Shown: positions 43,562 through 52,275 of the stretch, piece after piece
Layout: every line of letters starts with the position of its first letter
How positions within the stretch are numbered: position 1 is the first letter of the stretch
Assembly (NCBI RefSeq): GCF_001542625.1
Contig: NZ_CP016279.1
Span: forward strand, 806,001 to 870,000
Direction of reading: 5' to 3'
Length of the DNA stretch: 64,000 nucleotides
Source of the DNA: Streptomyces griseochromogenes
GTDB lineage: Bacteria; Actinomycetota; Actinomycetes; Streptomycetales; Streptomycetaceae
Position numbers and translations under genes: made by a program
The notes under the pieces: generated by a model
Database searches by the model: none
The model's input: the letters and a program-made list of their open reading frames with translations, nothing else
What the model was told of the DNA's origin: nothing

Positions 43562-44617
43562 GTGCAGGAACTCCACGACGCCCCCCTCGCCCCGCTGACC
43601 ACCTTCCGGCTGGGCGGCCCCGCCACCCGGCTGGTCACCGCGACGACCGACGCCGAGGTCATCGCCGCCGTCCGCGACGCCGACGACACGGGTACCCCGC
43701 TGCTGCTCATCGGCGGCGGATCCAACCTGGTCATCGGCGACAAGGGCTTCGACGGCACCGCCCTGCGCATCGCCACCCGCGGCGTCGAGCTGCGCGGCAC
43801 CACGCTGGAGCTGGCGGCCGGCGAGGTGTGGACGGACGCCGTGGCCCGCGCCGTCGAGGCCGGACTCGCCGGAATCGAGTGCCTGGCCGGGATCCCGGGC
43901 TCCGCGGGCGCCACCCCGATCCAGAACGTGGGCGCCTACGGCCAGGAGGTCTCCTCGGTCATCACCGAGGTGATCGCCTACGACCGCCGGGCCGGCCGTA
44001 CCGTCACGCTGACGAACGAGGAGTGCGCCTTCTCGTACCGGCACAGCCGCTTCAAGGCCGACCCCGAGCGCTATGTCGTGCTGCGTGTCCGCTTCGAGCT
44101 GGAGGACGCCGACGGGCTGTCGGCGCCGGTCAAGTACGCCGAGGCGGCCCGTGCGCTCGGTGTGGAGCCGGGCGAGAGGGTGCCGCTCGCCGCGGCCCGC
44201 GAGACCGTCCTGAAGCTGCGTGCGGGCAAAGGAATGGTCCTCGACGCCGAGGACCACGACACCTGGTCCGCCGGGTCCTTCTTCACCAACCCGATCCTCA
44301 CCGACGAGCAGTACGCCGCCTTCCGCGCGCGCGTGCGGGAGCGGCTGGGCGACGGCTTCGAGCCGCCCGCGTACCCGGCGGGGGAGGGTCACACCAAGAC
44401 CTCGGCCGCCTGGCTGATCGACAAGGCGGGCTTCACCAAGGGCTACGGCACCGGGCCCGCCCGTATCTCCACCAAGCACACCCTGGCCCTCACCAACCGG
44501 GGTGAGGCCACCACCGAGGACCTGCTGGCGCTGGCCCGAGAGGTGGTCGCCGGAGTCCGTGGGGCCTTCGGGATCACGCTGGTCAACGAGCCGGTGACGG
44601 TCGGCGTGAACCTGTAG
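43562..44617 (+). CDS. murB: UDP-N-acetylenolpyruvoylglucosamine reductase
   Basis: A 351-residue FAD enzyme that reduces UDP-GlcNAc-enolpyruvate to UDP-MurNAc with NADPH, the second committed step of peptidoglycan synthesis. LIGGGSNLVIGDKGF near residue 57 and AGIPGSAGATPIQNVGAYGQ bind FAD. The catalytic Ser lies in SAGSFFTNP, with the conserved Glu near the C-terminus (LVNEPVTV). The insert between them marks a type I enzyme. The GTG at 43562 is chosen by homology, since family members begin at this point. Confidence 0.95.
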   Translation: MQELHDAPLAPLTTFRLGGPATRLVTATTDAEVIAAVRDADDTGTPLLLIGGGSNLVIGDKGFDGTALRIATRGVELRGTTLELAAGEVWTDAVARAVEAGLAGIECLAGIPGSAGATPIQNVGAYGQEVSSVITEVIAYDRRAGRTVTLTNEECAFSYRHSRFKADPERYVVLRVRFELEDADGLSAPVKYAEAARALGVEPGERVPLAAARETVLKLRAGKGMVLDAEDHDTWSAGSFFTNPILTDEQYAAFRARVRERLGDGFEPPAYPAGEGHTKTSAAWLIDKAGFTKGYGTGPARISTKHTLALTNRGEATTEDLLALAREVVAGVRGAFGITLVNEPVTVGVNL

Positions 44618-44627
44618 CGGGGAAGGC

Positions 44628-45260
44628 TCAGTAGGCGACGCCCACCCCCTGCTTCACCGTGCCCGCGTCGTCGATCATCGCCAGCATCGCGTGGGCGACG
44701 TCCGCGCGCGCGATGAAGCGGCCCGCTCGCGGAAAGCCGCCGACGACCGTGCGGTAGCGACCGGTGAGCGGCTTGTCCAGCAGACGCGGCGGCCGTACGG
44801 ACGTCCAGTCCGTGCCGCTGCGCGCCAGTTCGGCCTCCGTCTCCCGCAGGTCGGTGTAGACGTCCTTGAGGACCGCCGACACCAGGCTCCGCATCCCCCG
44901 GTCCAGGAGGCCGTCGTTCTCGGGGGCCGGTCCGACCGGGGCCGCGCTGACCACCAGCAGCCGCCGCACCCCCTCGGCCTCCATGGCGCCGAGGACCGTG
45001 CGCGTGAGCCGGGCGGCCACCCCGGCGTCCTTGCGGCTGCGCGCGCCCAGAGCGGACAGCACCGCGTCCCGGCCCGTGACGGCCGAGCGCAGTTCCTCGG
45101 GGCCGCTGACCGACGAACGCACGACGGTGAGCCGGTCGCCGGTGACGGTGAGCCGGGCCGGATCCCGCACGACGGCCGTGACCTCGTGGCCGGTGTCCAG
45201 GGCCTGGCGGACGAGCTCCCGGCCGATCCCCCCGGTTGCGCCGAAGACAGTGAGCTTCAT
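44628..45260 (-). CDS. NAD(P)-binding SDR-like protein under TetR control
   Basis: A 210-residue atypical SDR. VFGATGGIGRELVRQAL binds the dinucleotide; SALGARSRKD and VSAAPVGPAPE follow. It lacks a YxxxK pair; a lone Tyr sits in VLKDVYTDLRETE. Such proteins often act as flavin or quinone reductases or as redox sensors. GGGAGTC precedes ATG 45260. It is divergent from a TetR gene with two operators between, so inducible expression is likely. Converges with murB. Confidence 0.85.
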   Translation of the reverse strand: MKLTVFGATGGIGRELVRQALDTGHEVTAVVRDPARLTVTGDRLTVVRSSVSGPEELRSAVTGRDAVLSALGARSRKDAGVAARLTRTVLGAMEAEGVRRLLVVSAAPVGPAPENDGLLDRGMRSLVSAVLKDVYTDLRETEAELARSGTDWTSVRPPRLLDKPLTGRYRTVVGGFPRAGRFIARADVAHAMLAMIDDAGTVKQGVGVAY

Positions 45261-45295
45261 GGTGACTCCCCTGTTCCCATGGAGTGGGCGAGGTG

Positions 45296-45313
45296 GGTGA
45301 GCATTCACTCACC
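45296..45313. promoter_or_regulatory. Operator 1 between the SDR and TetR genes
   Basis: GGTGAG (45296-45301) and CTCACC (45308-45313) flank six bases. It lies 35 bases upstream of the SDR start and overlaps the possible -35 of the TetR gene. Confidence 0.7.
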
Positions 45314-45330
45314 ATTGCTGTCTTCTAGAG

Positions 45331-45348
45331 TGGGTAAGCACTCACCCA
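45331..45348. promoter_or_regulatory. Operator 2 between the SDR and TetR genes
   Basis: TGGGTAAG (45331-45338) and CTCACCCA (45341-45348) form an 18-base imperfect palindrome related to operator 1. It begins at the last base of a TAGAGT -10 box (45326-45331) of the TetR gene, so binding would block that promoter. Confidence 0.7.
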
Positions 45349-45373
45349 TCCGTCAAGCCCGATTGGACGCTGC

Positions 45374-46009
45374 ATGGAGACGAAGCCGGCGCGTGTCCGC
45401 ATCCTCGACGCCGCCCACGAGCTGATGCTCACCGTCGGACTCGCCCGTGCCACCACCAAGGAGATCGCCAGGGCGGCCGGCTGCTCCGAGGCGGCGCTCT
45501 ACAAGTACTTCGACAGCAAGGAGGAGCTCTTCGTCCGGGTGCTCACCGAGCGCCTGCCCCGGCTCACCCCCCTGCTGAGCAGCCTGGAGGCCGAGCCGGG
45601 ACAGGGCACCCTGGAGGAGAACCTCACCGAGATCGCCCATCAGGCAGCCCTCTTCTACGAACAGAGCTTCCCGATCACCGCCTCCCTGTACGCCGAGACA
45701 CAGCTCAAGCGGCGGCACTACGAGGCGCTGCGGAAGATCGGCTCCGGGCCGCACACGCCGATCGAGAGCCTGGACGCCTACCTGCGCTCCGAACAGGACG
45801 CCGGCCGCGTCCGCGCGGACGCGGACACCCTCGCCGCCGCCTCCCTCCTCCTCGGCGCCTGTGCCCAGCGCGCGTTCGCCTACGACGCCACCGAGAGCGG
45901 CGAACGCCCGCCCGCGGACACGTTCGCCGCGCGGCTCGCCCGGACCCTGCTGGGCGGGATCGCCCCGGGAACCTCTGTTGCGAAGAGCGAGGGCCGACCG
46001 CGGACCTGA
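45374..46009 (+). CDS. TetR-family regulator
   Basis: A 211-residue regulator. ARVRILDAAHELMLTVGLAR and TKEIARAAGCSEAALYKYFD form the DNA-binding domain. The C-terminal domain is compatible with the TetR_C type that binds aromatic or lipophilic ligands (LFYEQSFPITASLYAETQL). It likely represses itself and the divergent SDR gene through the twin operators. No strong Shine-Dalgarno is visible before ATG 45374. Confidence 0.92.
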   Translation: METKPARVRILDAAHELMLTVGLARATTKEIARAAGCSEAALYKYFDSKEELFVRVLTERLPRLTPLLSSLEAEPGQGTLEENLTEIAHQAALFYEQSFPITASLYAETQLKRRHYEALRKIGSGPHTPIESLDAYLRSEQDAGRVRADADTLAAASLLLGACAQRAFAYDATESGERPPADTFAARLARTLLGGIAPGTSVAKSEGRPRT

Positions 46010-46150
46010 GGCATCACACCTGCGGCCGACGCCGCGCGCGTTCAGGCCCGGGACAGGGCCGTACGAGCACCGTGTCGTGCAGCCCGAACAGCCCCTCCGC
46101 CCCCGTCGAGGTGCTGATCCGCTTCAAGCCCCGTCCGCCCTGCGCCCGCT

Positions 46151-47191
46151 TCAGACCGCCGGACCGGCCAGCCAGTCGTCCACGCCGGCCAGGAGCCGCG
46201 CCTTGACGTCCTGAGGCGCGGCGGAGCCCCGGACCGACTGGCGGGCCAGTTCCGCGAGCTGCGCGTCCGTGAAGCCGTGGTGGTGGCGGGCGATCTCGTA
46301 CTGGGCCGCGAGGCGGGAGCCGAACAGCAGAGGGTCGTCGGCGCCGAGCGCCATCGGGACACCCGCCTCGAACAGGGTGCGCAGCGGTACGTCCTCCGGC
46401 TTCTCGTACACGCCGAGGGCCACGTTCGAGGCCGGGCACACCTCGCAGGTCACCTGCCGGTCGGCGAGCCGCTTCAGCAGCCGCGGGTCCTCCGCCGCCC
46501 GCACACCGTGGCCGATCCGGGAGGCATGCAGGTCGTCCAGGCAGTCCCGGACCGACGCCGGGCCGGTCAGCTCGCCGCCGTGCGGGGCCGAGAGGAGGCC
46601 GCCGTCGCGCGCGATGGCGAAGGCCCGGTCGAAGTCCCGCGCCATGCCCCGCCGCTCGTCGTTCGACAGCCCGAAGCCGACCACCCCCCGGTCGGCGTAC
46701 CGCACCGCCAGCCGGGCCAGCGTGCGCGCGTCCAGCGGATGCTTCATCCGGTTCGCGGCGACGAGGACTCGCATCCCCAGCCCCGTCTCCCGCACCGCCG
46801 TGTCCACCGCGTCGAGGATGATCTCCAGCGCGGGCAGCAGACCGCCCAGCCGGGGCGCGTACGAGGTCGGGTCCACCTGGATCTCCAGCCAGCCCGAGCC
46901 GTCCCTCAGATCCTCCTCGGCGGCCTCCCGGACCAGCCGCTGGATGTCCTCGGGTGTCCGGAGACAGGAGCGCGCCGCGTCGTACAGCCGCTGGAAGCGG
47001 AACCAGCCGCGCTCGTCCGTGGCGCGCAGCTTCGGCGGCTCGCCGCTGGTCAGTGCCTCGGTCAGCGTCTCGGGCAGGCGCACGCCGTGCTTGTCGGCCA
47101 GCTCCAGGACGGTTCCCGGCCGCATCGAGCCGGTGAAGTGCAGGTGCAGATGGGCTTTCGGCAGCTCAGAGAGATCACGTACACGCTCCAT
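46151..47191 (-). CDS. add: Adenosine deaminase
   Basis: A 346-residue zinc enzyme. KAHLHLHFTGSM near residue 12 holds the HxH zinc ligands. SAPHGGEL carries the third His and the catalytic Glu. SRIGHGVRA has the proton-shuttling His, and LGADDPLLFGS the Asp pair. It hydrolyses adenosine or deoxyadenosine to inosine in purine salvage; a related adenine-type activity is possible. ATG 47191 is preferred to a start six codons upstream. Confidence 0.92.
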   Translation of the reverse strand: MERVRDLSELPKAHLHLHFTGSMRPGTVLELADKHGVRLPETLTEALTSGEPPKLRATDERGWFRFQRLYDAARSCLRTPEDIQRLVREAAEEDLRDGSGWLEIQVDPTSYAPRLGGLLPALEIILDAVDTAVRETGLGMRVLVAANRMKHPLDARTLARLAVRYADRGVVGFGLSNDERRGMARDFDRAFAIARDGGLLSAPHGGELTGPASVRDCLDDLHASRIGHGVRAAEDPRLLKRLADRQVTCEVCPASNVALGVYEKPEDVPLRTLFEAGVPMALGADDPLLFGSRLAAQYEIARHHHGFTDAQLAELARQSVRGSAAPQDVKARLLAGVDDWLAGPAV

Positions 47192-47332
47192 TCGAGGATC
47201 CTGCCGCACGTCCCCGCCGTCCCGGTAGCACTTTCTCCGAACGTGGCCTTGCTCGCACAGGCGAACGAGCCGCCTCCCCGACGGAAAACGGCCCGCACAC
47301 GCGCGTGAATGGGAAAACCGAAACGGAGGGAC

Positions 47333-48559
47333 TCAGTCCCGCGCCTCCGCCAGCAGCTTCTGCATCCGGCTCACGCCCTCGACGAGGTCCTCGTCGCCGA
47401 GCGCGTACGAAAGCCGCAGGTAGCCCGGCGTACCGAAGGCCTCGCCCGGGACGACCGCGACCTCGGCCTCCTCCAGGATCAGCGCGGCCAGCTCGACGGT
47501 GTCCTGCGGACGCTTGCCGCGGATCTCCTTGCCGAGCAGCCCCTTGACCGACGGGTAGGCGTAGAAGGCGCCCTCGGGCTCCGGGCAGAGCACACCGTCG
47601 ATCTCGTTCAGCATCCGCACGATCGTCCTGCGGCGGCGGTCGAAGGCCTCACGCATCGTCGCGACGGCCTCCAGATCGCCCGAGACGGCGGCCAGCGCGG
47701 CCACCTGGGCCACGTTGGAGACGTTGGAGGTGGCGTGCGACTGCAGGTTGGTCGCGGCCTTGACCACGTCCTTCGGGCCGATGAGCCAGCCCACGCGCCA
47801 GCCGGTCATGGCGTACGTCTTCGCCACACCGTTGACCACGACGCACTTGTCACGCAGCTCGGGCAGGAGCGCGGGCAGCGAGGTGAACTTCGCGTCGCCG
47901 TAGACGAGGTGCTCGTAGATCTCGTCCGTGAGCACCCACAGACCGTGCTCGACGGCCCAGCGGCCGATCGCCTCGGCCTCGGCCTCGCTGTAGACCGCGC
48001 CGGTGGGGTTGGACGGGGAGACGAAGAGCACGACCTTCGTCCGCTCCGTGCGCGCCGCCTCCAGCTGCTCGACCGAGACGCGGTAGCCGGTCGTCTCGTC
48101 GGCGACGACCTCCACCGGGACACCACCGGCCAGACGGATCGACTCCGGGTACGTCGTCCAGTACGGCGCCGGGACGATGACCTCGTCGCCCGGGTCGAGG
48201 ATCGCGGCGAACGCCTCGTAGATGGCCTGCTTGCCGCCGTTGGTGACCAGGATCTGGGACGCGTCGACCTCGTATCCTGAGTCGCGCAGCGTCTTCGCGG
48301 CGATCGCGGCCTTCAGCTCGGGCAGACCGCCGGCCGGGGTGTAGCGGTGATACTTCGGGTTCCCGCAGGCCTCGATCGCGGCCTCGACGATGTAGTCCGG
48401 GGTCGGGAAGTCGGGCTCGCCGGCGCCGAAGCCGATCACCGGACGCCCGGCGGCCTTGAGGGCCTTGGCCTTGGCGTCCACGGCGAGCGTGGCGGACTCG
48501 GAGATCGCGCCGACTCGGGCGGAGACCCGGCGCTCGGTGGGAGGGATTGCAGCGCTCAT
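47333..48559 (-). CDS. aspC: Aspartate/aromatic aminotransferase, PLP-dependent class I
   Basis: A 408-residue aminotransferase. [16 protein letters not shown] near residue 42, [15 protein letters not shown] near residue 178 and the PLP Lys in [16 protein letters not shown] near residue 241 are the type Ib aspartate transaminase signature. [13 protein letters not shown] near the end holds the Arg that binds the alpha-carboxylate. It converts aspartate and 2-oxoglutarate to oxaloacetate and glutamate. ATG 48559. Its place just before tRNA-Trp and secE is conserved in Streptomyces, from memory. Confidence 0.93.
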   Translation of the reverse strand: MSAAIPPTERRVSARVGAISESATLAVDAKAKALKAAGRPVIGFGAGEPDFPTPDYIVEAAIEACGNPKYHRYTPAGGLPELKAAIAAKTLRDSGYEVDASQILVTNGGKQAIYEAFAAILDPGDEVIVPAPYWTTYPESIRLAGGVPVEVVADETTGYRVSVEQLEAARTERTKVVLFVSPSNPTGAVYSEAEAEAIGRWAVEHGLWVLTDEIYEHLVYGDAKFTSLPALLPELRDKCVVVNGVAKTYAMTGWRVGWLIGPKDVVKAATNLQSHATSNVSNVAQVAALAAVSGDLEAVATMREAFDRRRRTIVRMLNEIDGVLCPEPEGAFYAYPSVKGLLGKEIRGKRPQDTVELAALILEEAEVAVVPGEAFGTPGYLRLSYALGDEDLVEGVSRMQKLLAEARD

Positions 48560-48816
48560 GGGCCCATCGTTCCAGACCGGAAATGTCCCGGGTATGCGGA
48601 TTTCACGGACTGAACGGCAAGGGGTCGGGTCGTGAACAGGGATCCGAATTCGGCCTTCGGCCAGGACGATCTTCGGTCCGACGACTCCGGTCAGGCACTT
48701 TCTGTTCGACGCCGGGCCCCGGACCACGTACACTCTCACCTCGTTGGCCTTCAGCAGCCGCGGCAGCCGGTGCACACCGAGCAGTCGGCCGGATGCGGTA
48801 CGTTGGGGGACACGCA

Positions 48817-48889
48817 AAGGGTCGTAGCTCAATTGGTAGAGCACTGGTCTCCAAAACCAGCGGTTGGGGGTTCAAGTCCCTCCGGCCCT
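48817..48889 (+). tRNA. tRNA-Trp (CCA anticodon)
   Basis: Acceptor arms AGGGTCG (48817-48823) and CGGCCCT (48882-48888) pair with one G-U. Anticodon stem CTGGT/ACCAG holds CTCCAAA with CCA at 48850-48852. It lies 108 bases before secE, the same neighbour as in other actinobacteria. Confidence 0.97.
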
Positions 48890-48997
48890 GCTACACACAC
48901 CGCCAGGATGTGTGCGCATGTACGTACAGCAATGCACCGCCGTGCGGCTCAGAAACCGGGCGCGGCACGGCCACGACCCGGGATCAGGTGAGGACGA

Positions 48998-49285
48998 ATG
49001 ACGGACGCCGTGGGCTCCATCGACACGCCTGATGCTCAGGACGAGGTGTCCGAGTCCAAGAAGAAGGCCCGCAAGGGCGGCAAGCGCGCCAAGAAGGGCC
49101 CGCTGAAGCGCCTCGCCATCTTCTACCGCCAGATCGTCGCGGAACTCCGCAAGGTCGTCTGGCCGTCGCGAAACCAGCTGACGTCGTACACCACCGTGGT
49201 GATCTTCTTCGTTGCGATCATGATCGCCCTGGTGACCGTGATTGACTATGGGCTCAACCACGCGGCCAAGTACGTCTTCGGCTGA
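48998..49285 (+). CDS. secE: Preprotein translocase subunit SecE
   Basis: A 95-residue single-helix protein. A Lys/Arg-rich N-terminal region ([14 protein letters not shown]) precedes the amphipathic helix [18 protein letters not shown] and one membrane helix [20 protein letters not shown]. It clamps the SecY channel. The ATG follows GTGAGGACGA. A hairpin with a T-tract follows before nusG. Confidence 0.95.
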   Translation: MTDAVGSIDTPDAQDEVSESKKKARKGGKRAKKGPLKRLAIFYRQIVAELRKVVWPSRNQLTSYTTVVIFFVAIMIALVTVIDYGLNHAAKYVFG

Positions 49286-49297
49286 GCCAAGAGCGAA

Positions 49298-49325
49298 GGG
49301 CGCCGTGGTACCGGCGCCCGTTTTC
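49298..49325 (+). terminator. Hairpin with T-tract between secE and nusG
   Basis: GGGCGCCG (49298-49305) and CGGCGCCC (49312-49319) enclose TGGTAC and are followed by GTTTTC. It lies 12 bases after the secE stop and 41 bases before the nusG start, so it could attenuate read-through into nusG. Confidence 0.6.
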
Positions 49326-49365
49326 GCATGTTCCACCCCTATGTATCCAGGAAGAAGCAGCCATC

Positions 49366-50238
49366 GTGTCTGACCCGAACCTGAACGACGCCACCGAGCC
49401 ACGCGAGAGTGCCGCCGAGACGGTGGACGACGAGCTCGACATCGTCGAGGGCGCGGACGAGCAGGACGAGTTCGAGGCTGCCGAGGCCGAGTCGGGCGAG
49501 CCGGCCGAGGAGGCCGCGCTGCACGTCGAGGACGAGGAAGGCGAGGACGTCGAAGAGGACGAGCCCGTCATCCTGGCCGACGAAGCCGCGGAGGCCGCCG
49601 AGGAAGAGCCCGCCGAGCCCGTCGACCCGATCGAGGCCCTGCGCGAGGAACTGCGTTCCCTGCCCGGTGAGTGGTACGTCATCCACACCTACGCCGGCTA
49701 CGAGAACCGCGTGAAGACCAACCTGGAGCAGCGCGCCGTCTCGCTGAACGTCGAGGACTACATCTTCCAGGCCGAGGTGCCGCAGGAAGAGGTCGTCCAG
49801 ATCAAGAACGGCGACCGCAAGACGATCAAGCAGAACAAGCTGCCGGGTTACGTCCTGGTCCGCATGGACCTGACCAACGAGTCCTGGGGCGTCGTCCGCA
49901 ACACCCCGGGTGTCACCGGCTTCGTCGGCAACGCCTACGACCCCTACCCGCTGACCCTGGACGAGATCGTCAAGATGCTCGCCCCGGAGGCCGAGGAGAA
50001 GGCCGCCCGCGAGGCCGCCGAGGCCGAGGGCAAGCCCGCCCCGCAGCGCAAGGTCGAGGTCCAGGTGCTGGACTTCGAGGTCGGCGACTCGGTCACCGTC
50101 ACCGACGGCCCGTTCGCCACGCTCCAGGCGACCATCAACGAGATCAACCCCGACTCCAAGAAGGTCAAGGGCCTGGTGGAGATCTTCGGCCGCGAGACGC
50201 CGGTCGAGCTCTCCTTCGACCAGATCCAGAAGAACTGA
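49366..50238 (+). CDS. nusG: Transcription termination/antitermination factor NusG
   Basis: A 290-residue NusG. The first 95 residues form a Glu/Asp/Ala-rich acidic extension typical of Streptomyces and absent in E. coli. The NGN domain starts at [19 protein letters not shown] and includes [20 protein letters not shown]. The KOW domain is near the end ([20 protein letters not shown]). NusG binds RNA polymerase and couples it to Rho and ribosomes. GTG start preceded by AGGAAG. Confidence 0.95.
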   Translation: MSDPNLNDATEPRESAAETVDDELDIVEGADEQDEFEAAEAESGEPAEEAALHVEDEEGEDVEEDEPVILADEAAEAAEEEPAEPVDPIEALREELRSLPGEWYVIHTYAGYENRVKTNLEQRAVSLNVEDYIFQAEVPQEEVVQIKNGDRKTIKQNKLPGYVLVRMDLTNESWGVVRNTPGVTGFVGNAYDPYPLTLDEIVKMLAPEAEEKAAREAAEAEGKPAPQRKVEVQVLDFEVGDSVTVTDGPFATLQATINEINPDSKKVKGLVEIFGRETPVELSFDQIQKN

Positions 50239-50263
50239 GGTCTCCCTCGGAAGACCTGAGGTC

Positions 50264-50749
50264 TTGCCCGACATACGAACCGAGAGCGCCCCGCCGGTCC
50301 GCACTGGCCCCGGGCGCTCTCGGCGTGTCCGCCCGGCCGCGGTCCTCGCCGTCCTCGGCCTGGCCCTGCTGGTGCTGACGTTCGTGGTCTCCCTCCCCGC
50401 TGCCTGGCGGCGCGTCGAGGTCCGGGGCGCCACCCCGGCCGACGCCACGCTCCACGGCGGGGCGTGCTTCTTCGGCGGCTGCAGCGTGACCTTCTCCGTC
50501 GCGGGCGAGCGGGTGACCGCGGACCTGCCCGTGGGCACCCGTACCCGGGGCCACGGCGACGGCGACACCGTGGCCGTGCGCTCCGCCGCCGGCGAGCCGG
50601 AGCGGGTCGCGCTCGCCGACGACACGGGCCCGGGGAGCGTGGCCGCGCTGCTCGCGGTGCCGGGCGCCGCGACCCTGCTCGCGCTGCTGGCCGGTGCGCT
50701 GCACATCCGGCGCGACGAGCGGCGGGAAGACCCCGCGGGGGCCGTCTGA
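50264..50749 (+). CDS. Two-helix membrane protein of unknown function, between nusG and rplK
   Basis: Up to 161 residues. The coding signal (nearly every third base G or C) is clear from about base 50340 to the stop, so the gene is real. Two hydrophobic segments, AAVLAVLGLALLVLTFVV and VAALLAVPGAATLLALLAGA, flank an outside domain of about 75 residues with two Cys (GGACFFGGCSV). The TTG at 50264 lies upstream of the nusG terminator hairpin and the first 20 codons look non-coding, so the true start is uncertain. No family recognised. Confidence 0.65.
   Translation: MPDIRTESAPPVRTGPGRSRRVRPAAVLAVLGLALLVLTFVVSLPAAWRRVEVRGATPADATLHGGACFFGGCSVTFSVAGERVTADLPVGTRTRGHGDGDTVAVRSAAGEPERVALADDTGPGSVAALLAVPGAATLLALLAGALHIRRDERREDPAGAV
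50280..50333 (+). terminator. Terminator after nusG
   Basis: CCGAGAGCGCCC (50280-50291) and GGGCGCTCTCGG (50322-50333) are perfect 12-base arms. The 30-base loop can pair further (GCCGGT with ACTGGC). It lies 41 bases after the nusG stop and overlaps the 5' part of the two-helix ORF. Confidence 0.75.
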
Positions 50750-50870
50750 CCTGGACGATTTCTTGTCCGGGGGCGACAGCGGCTATCGTTGTGCGGTATG
50801 CCATCTGCAGGATCATGCATCCGTATGGCTCAGGTGGTAATCAACCTCTCAGTAAGGACCCGGAGAGAGC

Positions 50871-51305
50871 ATGCCTCCCAAGAAGAAGAAGGTCACGGGG
50901 CTCATCAAGCTCCAGATCCAGGCCGGTGCGGCCAACCCGGCTCCGCCGGTCGGCCCCGCGCTGGGTCAGCACGGCGTCAACATCATGGAGTTCTGCAAGG
51001 CCTACAACGCCGCGACCGAGTCGCAGCGCGGTTGGGTCATCCCGGTGGAGATCACGGTCTACGAGGACCGTTCCTTCACCTTCGTCACCAAGACGCCGCC
51101 GGCCGCCAAGATGATCCTCAAGGCCGCGGGCATCGAGAAGGGCTCCGGCGAGCCGCACAAGACCAAGGTCGCCAAGATCACCGAGGCGCAGGTCCGCGAG
51201 ATCGCCCAGACGAAGATGCCCGACCTCAACGCCAACGACCTGGACGCCGCCGCGAAGATCATCGCCGGTACCGCGCGTTCCATGGGCGTCACGGTCGAGG
51301 GCTGA
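50871..51305 (+). CDS. rplK: 50S ribosomal protein L11
   Basis: 144 residues. The N-terminal domain [20 protein letters not shown] is the thiostrepton-site region with the conserved Pro. The C-terminal domain binds 23S rRNA ([20 protein letters not shown]). It forms the GTPase-associated centre and is needed for RelA activation. ATG 50871 follows GGAGAGAGC. The upstream region has a possible -10 TATCGT at 50784-50789. Confidence 0.97.
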   Translation: MPPKKKKVTGLIKLQIQAGAANPAPPVGPALGQHGVNIMEFCKAYNAATESQRGWVIPVEITVYEDRSFTFVTKTPPAAKMILKAAGIEKGSGEPHKTKVAKITEAQVREIAQTKMPDLNANDLDAAAKIIAGTARSMGVTVEG

Positions 51306-51385
51306 CCTCAACCCCGTAAGAAAAACCGTGGCAGGGCCTGCTCGGCCCGTAACCACGACTCCTTTCAGAACACACAGGAGAAGTT

Positions 51386-52111
51386 GTGAGCAAGCGCAGC
51401 AAGGCTCTCCGCGCTGCGGACGCCAAGGTCGACCGGGAGAAGCTGTACGCCCCGCTCGAGGCCGTCCGTCTCGCCAAGGAGACCTCCACGACCAAGTTCG
51501 ACGGCACCGTCGAGGTCGCCTTCCGTCTGGGTGTCGACCCGCGCAAGGCCGACCAGATGGTCCGTGGCACCGTGAACCTTCCGCACGGCACCGGTAAGAC
51601 CGCCCGGGTCCTGGTCTTCGCGACCGGTGACCGTGCCGAGGCCGCGCGTGCCGCGGGCGCCGACATCGTCGGTGCCGACGAGCTGATCGACGAGGTCTCG
51701 AAGGGCCGTCTGGACTTCGACGCCGTCGTCGCCACCCCGGACCTCATGGGCAAGGTCGGCCGCCTCGGCCGCGTCCTCGGCCCGCGTGGTCTGATGCCGA
51801 ACCCGAAGACCGGCACCGTCACCCCCGACGTGGCCAAGGCCGTCACCGACATCAAGGGCGGCAAGATCGAGTTCCGCGTCGACAAGCACTCGAACCTGCA
51901 CTTCATCATCGGCAAGACGTCGTTCGACGACACCAAGCTGGTGGAGAACTACGGCGCGGCGCTGGAGGAGATCCTCCGTCTGAAGCCGTCCGCCGCCAAG
52001 GGTCGCTACATCAAGAAGGCCGCCGTCACCACCACGATGGGCCCCGGCATCCCGGTCGACCCGAACCGCACCCGTAACCTCCTCGTCGAGGAGGACCCGG
52101 CCGCCGTCTGA
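51386..52111 (+). CDS. rplA: 50S ribosomal protein L1
   Basis: 241 residues. [20 protein letters not shown] and [18 protein letters not shown] are the two signature segments. L1 forms the stalk that moves deacylated tRNA and in many bacteria represses the L11-L1 message. GTG 51386 follows CAGGAGAAGTT. The gap of 80 bases from rplK has no terminator, so they form one operon. A perfect terminator follows. Confidence 0.97.
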   Translation: MSKRSKALRAADAKVDREKLYAPLEAVRLAKETSTTKFDGTVEVAFRLGVDPRKADQMVRGTVNLPHGTGKTARVLVFATGDRAEAARAAGADIVGADELIDEVSKGRLDFDAVVATPDLMGKVGRLGRVLGPRGLMPNPKTGTVTPDVAKAVTDIKGGKIEFRVDKHSNLHFIIGKTSFDDTKLVENYGAALEEILRLKPSAAKGRYIKKAAVTTTMGPGIPVDPNRTRNLLVEEDPAAV

Positions 52112-52156
52112 GCCCCGCGCTCGTCCCGGTAGCCGCGTCTCGGACGCGTAAGCAGA

Positions 52157-52200
52157 GGACGGACCCCGCAACCTTCGAGGTGCGGGGTCCGTCCTTTCTT
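52157..52200 (+). terminator. Terminator after rplA
   Basis: GGACGGACCCCGCA (52157-52170) and TGCGGGGTCCGTCC (52181-52194) are perfect 14-base arms with a ten-base loop, followed by TTTCTTTG. It is one of the few in the window with a clear U-tract. Confidence 0.92.
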
Positions 52201-52275
52201 TGTGCGACCTTTCGTACGACTGTCAGCGGCCTGGGTTACGGTGCAGGCACTGGACTTCCATGGGGGTATGACGAG

